From positions 1 through 14,614 of the forward strand of contig JAOQAL010000323.1 in the NCBI GenBank assembly GCA_025963615.1: 14,614 nt of DNA, in the 5' to 3' direction. Of this stretch, positions 8,167 through 14,614 are shown in pieces (position 1 is the first letter of the stretch; every line of letters starts with the position of its first letter). A model generated the notes under the pieces. It worked only from the letters and a program-made list of their open reading frames with translations. It was not told where the DNA came from and searched no databases. Origin of the DNA: Chitinophagaceae bacterium. Its GTDB lineage: Bacteria > Bacteroidota > Bacteroidia > Chitinophagales > Chitinophagaceae. Position numbers and translations under genes: made by a program.

Positions 8167-9435
8167 ATGCGTATTAAAAATCAGCTTTCAGCTTATTTGT
8201 TTGTACTAAGTGCGTTTTGCATAAGTCTTCCTGAAGTTCATGCCCAGGAGACAAAGATCACAAGAGATAATATCAGGTTTATTGACTACCCGGGCTTTCC
8301 TGAAGGCAGTTCCTCCTGGGATGATATAGGATACAATCCCGTGTTCAATTCTGTCTTTGTTGGTACAACCAATCACAAGGATAAGGTGGCACTTTATGAG
8401 TTTGATGCTAACAGGGATAGTATGAAGTTCCATGGGTTTATCGGCGATTTGGTCAATCTCCGGTCTTTTCAATGGCAGGCAAAAATTCATACAAAGTTCG
8501 TAGCAGACGCACAAGGGAATATGTATGCCGCTACAGATGGAGGTGAATCCAGGGAAGAATATTTAATGGATCATCCACATGGATACGCCGGTGGGTTCTT
8601 TTTAAAGTGGGATGCAGCCAATCAGAAATTAGTTAACCTGGGTATGGGGCTTCAATATGAAAGTGTCAAGGATATTGATATTGATATTACAACGGGTAAA
8701 CTATACGCAGTGAGCTATCCCCAGGTCCATTTCACGATTTACGATCCTGCAAAAAATGATTTTCGGGATCTTGGGCGGGTGGGCAGTGCCCATGTTCCCC
8801 GCGTAATGTTTAGTGATCAGTGGGGAAATTGCTATTACGTGGATTGGAGGCAGCGTTTTGTGAAGTATGAAAAAAAATCAGACAAACTTTTATTTGATGA
8901 TAAAAGCATACCCGCCTTTCCCGGCACTCCGGGCGAGCACATCATAACGGGTATTACCGCTTTTGCAAAAGATAAAATTAACAATGTGATTTATTTTTTG
9001 ACCTACGGAGCAAAGGTCATGGCTTTTTACCCGCAGGAGTCTGGTATTGGCCGGGTCAAAGACCTTGGTGGAGTAATTGATGTGCCCGGTATAGAAAAAT
9101 GGAATTTTTATGTACCGAACCTGAATGTCGGTGATAACGGAAAATTATATTATTTCATTGGTGGCCACGGGAAGTACGCAAAGAAAGGATACTCATTATT
9201 AATGGAATTTGATCCGGCATCAGGAGAAAAAAAGGTCGTTTCTGAATTCTCTGAAAATGAGCTGGTAGAAGCAACCGGGAGTGATACGAAAGACAAGGAG
9301 GGAAACATGTATTTTGCCGGAAAGAGAGAAGTGTCATTGGATGAAAAAACTAAAAACAAGGTTTTTTCAGAAGCAGGAAGCAAGCCAACAGTTCCTTTCC
9401 TGATCAAATTCAATCCTGGCAAAAAAATAAACTAA
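8167..9435 (+). CDS. Secreted seven-bladed beta-propeller protein of unknown function
   Basis: I do not recognise a named family. A signal peptide covers residues 1-26 (predicted cleavage VHA|Q), so the protein is periplasmic or exported. The mature part splits into about seven repeats of a propeller blade, each with a pattern close to G-k-hY-a, then h-hxYDP or equivalent, then a DLG-like turn. The clearest are GKLYAVSYPQVHFTIYDP (near residue 177), GNMYAATDGG (near 118), GKLYYFIGG (near 326) and GNMYFAGKRE near the end. Histidines fall at conserved-looking inter-blade sites: H136 and H138 (MDHPHGYAGG), H209 (SAHVPR), H258 (GEHIITG) and H334 (GGHGKY). These could line the central channel, but that is inference. 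The gene follows susD by 78 bases and precedes a second propeller gene by 21, so it probably binds or processes the glycan that SusC/SusD imports. Several polysaccharide lyase families are also seven-bladed propellers. Confidence 0.8.
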   Translation: MRIKNQLSAYLFVLSAFCISLPEVHAQETKITRDNIRFIDYPGFPEGSSSWDDIGYNPVFNSVFVGTTNHKDKVALYEFDANRDSMKFHGFIGDLVNLRSFQWQAKIHTKFVADAQGNMYAATDGGESREEYLMDHPHGYAGGFFLKWDAANQKLVNLGMGLQYESVKDIDIDITTGKLYAVSYPQVHFTIYDPAKNDFRDLGRVGSAHVPRVMFSDQWGNCYYVDWRQRFVKYEKKSDKLLFDDKSIPAFPGTPGEHIITGITAFAKDKINNVIYFLTYGAKVMAFYPQESGIGRVKDLGGVIDVPGIEKWNFYVPNLNVGDNGKLYYFIGGHGKYAKKGYSLLMEFDPASGEKKVVSEFSENELVEATGSDTKDKEGNMYFAGKREVSLDEKTKNKVFSEAGSKPTVPFLIKFNPGKKIN

Positions 9436-9456
9436 AATAAAATCAAACAAAGAATA

Positions 9457-10641
9457 ATGAGAGTTATTATTATAGCTATATTTTTATCCGCCGCCTGCAA
9501 ATTGCAGGCCCAGTTTACTTTTTTTAGTCCGAAAGACGCATTTGCAATTGAAGTATCCCTGGATAATACATCATTAAAAAGACTTCCTGTTTACCGGAAC
9601 TCAATTTCATCACTGATCGTATCAGGTGATTATATTCTTGGCGGAACGTCCGCAGACAAGGGGCTTTCACCGTATCTTTTTACGGCTTCTTTAAGCCGGC
9701 GTGACATGGCATCCATAGTAGATTTGGAAAAAATTATTCCGGGACAGAAGACTGTTCAAACCGGTTTTTGCCTGGCGAATAAAAACCAATTCTTTGCCGG
9801 AACGATCGGAAACGGCGAATCGGCTGATGGACATTTAATGGAGCTGCAGTTAAAAAATGATGGCGGCATTGATGTGAAAGATTTGGGAGTTCCGGTTCCG
9901 CATGAAGGGATTTTTTCATTGTTGATCAACCGTGCAAAAACCAAAATGTATGGCATAACTTTTCCATCCGGGAAATTTTTTAGCTATGATTTAAAAACGA
10001 AGGTTACCGATGTATTCGATGATGTAGCACCTGCTAAAAAAGACATTGGTAAATTCAATGAATTCAGCTTGAAACCGGAAAACTACTTGTGTAAAGCGTT
10101 AATAGAAGATAGTAAAGGATTGATATATGGAAGTGCGCCTGTTAATAAGCTTTTCTATTTTGATCCCGCCAGTAAAAAATTTAATGAGTTTGCAGAACTT
10201 CCCGATGTATGGGGTAGAACTGTGATGGGCCAGGTGGAAACATGGGCTAAAAGCAATGATGGAAAACTGTACGGCGGCAATGCTGGTGACGGTCAGTTAT
10301 TCATCGTGGACCCGGTAACGAAAAAAGTAAAAAACCTGGGCAAGCCGATTATGATGAATCGCTTAAGAGGGTTGGCATTTGGCAACGATGGCAAATTATA
10401 CGGCATTGCCGGAGCTTTACCGGGCTATGCGCATTTGTTCAGCTATGATCCGAAACAAGAGGGATTTAAAGATCTCGGCAACCCAAGTTTCACCATGAAG
10501 TCCCCGGGTATTGAACAGGGAATAGACTGGCGTGGATTTCAGTTAGGAACTATTGCGTCATCTGAAGATGGAAAATATATCGTCATGGGCGAAGACGAAT
10601 CGTTAAGTCAATTATTAATCTTCCCGGTAAGTAAGAACTAA
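9457..10641 (+). CDS. Second secreted beta-propeller protein, distantly like its upstream neighbour
   Basis: Function not recognised. A signal peptide ends at about residue 18 (LQA|Q); Cys14 in LSAAC gives only a poor lipoprotein signal. The mature 376 residues contain about seven propeller repeats: MYGITFPSGKFFSYDL (near 165), GLIYGSAPVNKLFYFDP, GKLYGGNAGDGQLFIVDP, GKLYGIAGALPGYAHLFSYDP followed by KDLGNP, and GKYIVMGEDESLSQLLIF at the C-terminus. The repeat has the form DGKLYG, 8-12 residues, LF-YDP, then a DLG turn. The same pattern occurs in the preceding protein, so the two are probably ancient paralogs. It has fewer histidines than that protein (H149 in VPHEGIF is one). The start follows a 21-base A-rich gap (AATCAAACAAAGAATA), a typical Bacteroidota leader. 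Likely roles are glycan binding, a structural partner, or lyase-type catalysis; none is shown by the sequence. Confidence 0.8.
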   Translation: MRVIIIAIFLSAACKLQAQFTFFSPKDAFAIEVSLDNTSLKRLPVYRNSISSLIVSGDYILGGTSADKGLSPYLFTASLSRRDMASIVDLEKIIPGQKTVQTGFCLANKNQFFAGTIGNGESADGHLMELQLKNDGGIDVKDLGVPVPHEGIFSLLINRAKTKMYGITFPSGKFFSYDLKTKVTDVFDDVAPAKKDIGKFNEFSLKPENYLCKALIEDSKGLIYGSAPVNKLFYFDPASKKFNEFAELPDVWGRTVMGQVETWAKSNDGKLYGGNAGDGQLFIVDPVTKKVKNLGKPIMMNRLRGLAFGNDGKLYGIAGALPGYAHLFSYDPKQEGFKDLGNPSFTMKSPGIEQGIDWRGFQLGTIASSEDGKYIVMGEDESLSQLLIFPVSKN

Positions 10642-10680
10642 TCAAAGTACCTGAGTGCAGACAAGCGTTAAAAAAATAAC

Positions 10681-12639
10681 ATGAAACCGAATGATAAGTA
10701 TATGAACAGGCCGCTACTATTTTTGCTATTAATATTTTTTTGTAACAAGGATGTTCAATCGCAAAAAAATCCGAAACAAAATAATGACTGGCATATCGCA
10801 GCCCTGCCTTCATCGGTCCGTATCGATCCTGCTACGCTGGAGATAATTGATACAAGATATAAGGATGTGAGGCCGGATAAACATGCCGCTGCGGATTTGC
10901 TTAGAAAAAACTGGATATACGATGGTAACCTGGTTAATCTTTCCGGTGCAAGAGGGGAATATGTTTCATTTCAGGTGGTTATTTTTACAGACAAAAACAA
11001 AGAGCCAGATTTAAAAGACATTAAGGTTCGATTGGCTCCGTTTAAAAAAGATAATATTCAGCTGGCTGTCAATCCTGAATTATTTTTAGAATGGTCGGTT
11101 AAAATTAATACGATAAGTACAGGATATACAAAAGCTTCATTGGGTAATGGCTGGTATCCTGATGCATTGATCCCTTTTTCGGATATACAGATTGATACTG
11201 CAACCATAAAAGGCAGGTGGGTATATCCGTTATGGCTACCGGATTTTAATAACCGGATCGAAGGGCAAAAGGCAACCATTCTTTGGATTGATCAGTACAT
11301 TCCTTTTGATAGAAATAAGGCGGAACCGGGTATCTATCAAACCACGGTTTCCGTTTCAGTTGATAATAAAACAGAATCAATTCCAGTCAATCTGCAAGTG
11401 TGGAATTTCGCTTTGCCAAACGAAAATAAATTTAAAGCCAGTTTGCAGGAAGAAGGTTTCCTGAGTGAAATGCCGGAAAAGCAGGAGCTTGAAATTTATC
11501 AATTGTTCAAGCGTAATCGCGTAGGCTTGATGGATCCGACCTATAAGCCGGAATTAATTGAGGAGCCGGGTAAAAAAACGGAGATTAAATGGAAACAGTT
11601 TGATGCAAGACTTAACAAATATTTTACCGGCGAGGCGTTCACAAAAAAATACGGCTACACCGAGGGACCGGGATATGGTGAACCGGTTGAAACCTTTGTA
11701 CTTCCCTTTGATGTGTATGGGAAATATGGTACAGCCGGTTGGCCTGACATAGGAAAACCAGGCGTTGAAAAGAATGCAAAGAACCAAGAGGTATATGTAA
11801 ACACTATTAAAACGGTGAGAGATCATCTTAAAAGCTCAATTAATCCTTCGAAAACAGATCTGATAGTTTATTTGAACGGATTAGACGAGTCCTACTTCCA
11901 GGAGGCTTTCGACCGGATGATTTTTTATGGCAACCTTTTCCGGAAACATTATCCAGAAGCCAGTTTCAGAATTGACGGGGCGTACACAACTGAACAAATG
12001 AACTACCTCTATAAATCGATCACTGCCTGGGGTACCCATACCATCAATTACAATCATGATGAGTTGAAGAAATTCCAGGAAAGTGGAATCAAGAATTGGT
12101 TATACGGTCCGATGATCTATGAAGGAAAAGTAAATAGCTGGGTTGGTAGCGTAACGTTTACCGACCTTCCGCTGATTAACCAACGGGCTTTAAGCTGGGC
12201 CTGTGTAAAATACAATATCTATTCCTGGTTAAGCTGGGGCATTGGCGTCAACTGGCAAAGAGCATGGTATGATCCCGAAATATGGAAAGATGAATATAAA
12301 AATGGCGCTGATTCTGATCCGGAGTTTAAGTATAAAAAATTAAATGGAAACGGGCTTTTGATCTATAGCGCCGGTGTTATTCCAAATGTAAATAGCGCCT
12401 GCCCATCCATCCGGTTAAAGGCCATGCGTGATGGCGTGCAGGAGTATGAATATTTGCAGTTAATAAAAAAGCTGGATGGAAATGCTGCCAGGGCTAACGA
12501 AATAGTAAACAGCCTGGTTCATTTTCCTTTCGGTGACAAATCGATCGGTAATATTAATGTATGGGAATATGATGCCGAAAAATGGGACAATGCACGGATA
12601 CAAATCGGGAATATGATTAATAAAGCCATTGATAAATAG
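10681..12639 (+). CDS. Secreted GH123-like (DUF4091) glycoside hydrolase candidate
   Basis: Probable extracytoplasmic glycosidase. The N-terminus carries a signal peptide; from ATG 10681 cleavage would follow VQS (residue 27), and an in-frame ATG at 10702 (Met8) gives a shorter, more usual leader. Residues about 28-265 look like a beta-sandwich (GARGEYVSFQVVIFTD, EPGIYQTTVSVSVDN, VNLQVWNFALP). Residues about 265-600 should form the TIM barrel. Asp402-Glu403 in LNGLDESYFQEAF sits where GH123 enzymes carry their Asp-Glu pair, used for substrate-assisted cleavage of beta-GalNAc. The C-terminus has the DUF4091/GH123 tail NGNGLLIYSAG, then CPSIRLKAMRDGVQEYEYLQLIKKL (about 553-600). Family membership is well supported. 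Beta-N-acetylgalactosaminidase activity is inferred only, as many relatives are untested. It lies 39 bases after the second propeller gene. Confidence 0.88.
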   Translation: MKPNDKYMNRPLLFLLLIFFCNKDVQSQKNPKQNNDWHIAALPSSVRIDPATLEIIDTRYKDVRPDKHAAADLLRKNWIYDGNLVNLSGARGEYVSFQVVIFTDKNKEPDLKDIKVRLAPFKKDNIQLAVNPELFLEWSVKINTISTGYTKASLGNGWYPDALIPFSDIQIDTATIKGRWVYPLWLPDFNNRIEGQKATILWIDQYIPFDRNKAEPGIYQTTVSVSVDNKTESIPVNLQVWNFALPNENKFKASLQEEGFLSEMPEKQELEIYQLFKRNRVGLMDPTYKPELIEEPGKKTEIKWKQFDARLNKYFTGEAFTKKYGYTEGPGYGEPVETFVLPFDVYGKYGTAGWPDIGKPGVEKNAKNQEVYVNTIKTVRDHLKSSINPSKTDLIVYLNGLDESYFQEAFDRMIFYGNLFRKHYPEASFRIDGAYTTEQMNYLYKSITAWGTHTINYNHDELKKFQESGIKNWLYGPMIYEGKVNSWVGSVTFTDLPLINQRALSWACVKYNIYSWLSWGIGVNWQRAWYDPEIWKDEYKNGADSDPEFKYKKLNGNGLLIYSAGVIPNVNSACPSIRLKAMRDGVQEYEYLQLIKKLDGNAARANEIVNSLVHFPFGDKSIGNINVWEYDAEKWDNARIQIGNMINKAIDK

Positions 12640-12830
12640 GTGTCGGAGTATCGGTATGTTTTGCTGCACCGGCACATCATATTGTTTCTCAACTTATACT
12701 TCGGGAAAGAGCAGTTAATTAAATGGCATAAACAGCCTGGTTATTTCTTTGTGTCGTGAAATGGTAATTCTTCACCCGGCCGCAAGGGAAAAAAATCATT
12801 AATAGGTTCAATGAAAAGAATAGAATAAGT
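12640..12830. other. 191-base gap before the DUF5107 gene
   Basis: This is the longest gap inside the locus and holds no credible gene; the ATG at 12811 opens only five codons. A loose promoter-like arrangement is visible (TTTG at 12660-12663, then TATTGTTTC at 12680-12688), but the second element has one base too many. A 5-base inverted repeat, GTGAA (12756-12760) and TTCAC (12771-12775), has no T run after it. The downstream gene could be in the same transcript or have its own start site. Confidence 0.4.
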
Positions 12831-14614
12831 ATGCGCGATTTGAAAATTGGTTTGAAACAGGCGACTGTCTTTTTAATCTTCCATTTGATTGGTTTTATAG
12901 GATGGAGTCAGGAGGCTACATACAAAGTAAGTAATGAGCTGATTAAAACATATCCCTTTTCAGATCCTAACCCGGTTCCACCGGTAGCAGTGAATAATGA
13001 TATCTCGAGATTTTATCCCTACTTCACGTACGAAGGTTATGCCGTAAAGGATACTATGAAGGATTGGAAAGTAGTTGAACTGGAAAATAAGTTTCTGAAA
13101 GTGAAAATACTGCCTGAAGTTGGTGGAAAAGTGTGGGGGGCCATCGAAAAGTCGACCGGCTTTGATTTTATTTATTTAAATCATGTTTTGAAATTTCGAG
13201 CGATAGGGATAAGGGGTCCCTGGACTAGCGGCGGCATAGAACATAATTTTGGACTCGATATCGGTCATGCTCCCTGGACAGCTTCACCAGTTGATTATAT
13301 AGTACAAAAAAATCCGGATGGAAGCGTGAGTTGTACGGTAGGGGGTTTGGATTTAGCCTCGCGAACCCAATGGCGTGTTGAAATAAGACTTGCTAAGGAT
13401 GCTGCCTATTTTGAAACAAGGTCATTGTGGTATAACGCTACGCCTTATCATCTGTCTTATCTTTCATGGGAAAATGCAGGGTTTAAAGCCGATGACGATT
13501 TAGAGTTTTACTTTCCCGGTGATCATTACCTGGGTCATGATGGTTCAGCGCATTCCTGGCCTTCGGACGAGAAGGGAAGATTATTGTCTTTATATAAAAA
13601 CAACAATTTTGGCAGCAGCAAGTCATATCATACGATAGGCAGTTACAGAAATTTTTATGGAGGTTATTGGCACAACAAGAATATCGGATTTGGACATTGG
13701 GCGCCCTATTCGGATGCTCCCGGTAAAAAAGTATGGATATGGTCACTGGCAAGAGATGGGGCGATTTGGAAGGACTTACTAACGGATACAGACGGACAAT
13801 ATATTGAAGCGCAATCTGGTGTTACTTTTAACCAGGCTGATTTTGTAAGCGGGTTGCACAGTCCATTCAAACAACTTTCTTTGAGACCGGGTTACAGTGA
13901 GACAAAAACAGAGTCATGGTTTCCTGTCATGAATACTTCAGGCATTATCGATGCTTCTCGTGAAGGCGTGTTAAATGTTATAAAGGAAAATGACAGTCTG
14001 CAGATCATCATCAGCCCGACGCAAAAAATAGATGACAGCCTGTATATAAGAACAGGCAGTAATACGGTATCGGTACAAATGCTGCATTTGCAGCCGCTGC
14101 AGGTTTATCATAAAAAAATAAAACTAGCTCAAAATTCTGATAGCCAGATATCGGTACAGTTAGGAGTGGATAAGCTCAGCTACGAAATTGGTAAAACAGA
14201 AACAGGGATAAAAAGACCCCTGGTATTTCCGCGCGATTTGGATAGTAGTGATTCAGAGCGTTTCTTTCTTTTAGCGGAGGATGAAAACAGCATGAGAAAA
14301 TTCGATGAAGCTTTTCGCGACTATTCGCAATGCATCAGCAAGGATCCCTACCATCTGCGGGCATTAAGCAGGGTAGCAGAATTGTATTGCAGAAGTTACC
14401 AGTACGAAAAGGCTTTAGCCGTTGCGCAAAGGGCATTGGCCATTAATACCTATGATCCTGATGCTAATTATATTTATGCTGTTGTTCAAAGGAGAATGGG
14501 GAAATCGGAGGCTGCACTGGAAGCGTTTAGTGTTGCGGTACGGTCTATGGAATACCGTTCGGAAGCATATAGCCAGCTAGCAGGGATTAAAATGCAGCAA
14601 AAGAATTTCGGGGA
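12831..14614 (+). CDS. DUF5107 and TPR-repeat secreted protein, 3' end missing
   Basis: The gene is open to the right edge: 594 codons without a stop, and the end is outside the window. ATG 12831 gives a signal peptide of about 26 residues (cleavage before QEATYK). Residues about 80-460 match DUF5107, a beta-sandwich domain resembling aldose-1-epimerase-like folds: LENKFLKVKILPEVGGKVW (94-96 is LPE), GPWTSGGIEHNFG with Glu137 and His138, GHAPWT with His146, and HSWPSDEKG. From about residue 476 TPR helices follow (KFDEAFRDYSQCISKDP, YEKALAVAQRALAI, KSEAALEAFSVAV), with a fourth repeat cut by the edge. Full DUF5107-TPR proteins are usually near 1,000 residues, so roughly half is present. Such proteins occur in glycan-utilization loci, which points to sugar binding or processing, but I know of no firmly established activity to assign here. 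Confidence 0.85.
   Translation, partial: MRDLKIGLKQATVFLIFHLIGFIGWSQEATYKVSNELIKTYPFSDPNPVPPVAVNNDISRFYPYFTYEGYAVKDTMKDWKVVELENKFLKVKILPEVGGKVWGAIEKSTGFDFIYLNHVLKFRAIGIRGPWTSGGIEHNFGLDIGHAPWTASPVDYIVQKNPDGSVSCTVGGLDLASRTQWRVEIRLAKDAAYFETRSLWYNATPYHLSYLSWENAGFKADDDLEFYFPGDHYLGHDGSAHSWPSDEKGRLLSLYKNNNFGSSKSYHTIGSYRNFYGGYWHNKNIGFGHWAPYSDAPGKKVWIWSLARDGAIWKDLLTDTDGQYIEAQSGVTFNQADFVSGLHSPFKQLSLRPGYSETKTESWFPVMNTSGIIDASREGVLNVIKENDSLQIIISPTQKIDDSLYIRTGSNTVSVQMLHLQPLQVYHKKIKLAQNSDSQISVQLGVDKLSYEIGKTETGIKRPLVFPRDLDSSDSERFFLLAEDENSMRKFDEAFRDYSQCISKDPYHLRALSRVAELYCRSYQYEKALAVAQRALAINTYDPDANYIYAVVQRRMGKSEAALEAFSVAVRSMEYRSEAYSQLAGIKMQQKNFG

Noticed and set aside
13483..13752. Minus-strand open frame of 89 codons
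   Set aside because: It is antisense to the DUF5107 gene, whose forward frame is open from 12831 to the window end with recognisable conserved motifs.

Overview
The window comes from a member of the Bacteroidota. The evidence is an adjacent SusC/SusD outer-membrane pair, A-rich leader sequences without Shine-Dalgarno motifs, a -33/-7 type promoter (TTTG then TAnnTTT) before susC, and moderately AT-rich DNA with very AT-rich intergenic regions. The style resembles environmental Chitinophagaceae or Sphingobacteriaceae, but the genus cannot be fixed from the sequence. All eight genes are on the + strand. I see no tRNA, rRNA, CRISPR array, insertion sequence or phage gene.

Region 1 (1-3018) holds a cytoplasmic S9-family serine peptidase of the acylaminoacyl-peptidase type (176-2122, TTG start) and, 17 bases downstream, a ten-helix EamA/DMT-family transporter (2140-3018). 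They look like a two-gene operon unrelated in sequence to what follows.

Region 2 (3019-3410) is a 392-base AT-rich intergenic region. It has two weak AT-only hairpins near its left end and a good Bacteroidota promoter candidate just before susC.

Region 3 (3411 to the right edge) reads as one polysaccharide- or glycan-utilization locus. In order it encodes a SusC-like TonB-dependent transporter, a SusD-like_2 lipoprotein, two different secreted proteins that each look like a seven-bladed beta-propeller of unknown function, a secreted GH123-like (DUF4091) protein with an Asp-Glu pair in the catalytic position, and a secreted DUF5107-TPR protein cut off by the window end. Gaps are 28, 78, 21, 39 and 191 bases. 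The likely scheme is glycan capture and import by SusC/SusD, with the four secreted proteins binding or cutting the glycan outside the cell or in the periplasm. Apart from the GH123-like protein, no gene here belongs to a glycosidase or lyase family I can name, and no regulator (HTCS, SusR or ECF sigma/anti-sigma) lies in the window. The substrate is therefore unknown. The two propellers and the DUF5107 protein are the most likely place for undescribed biochemistry.
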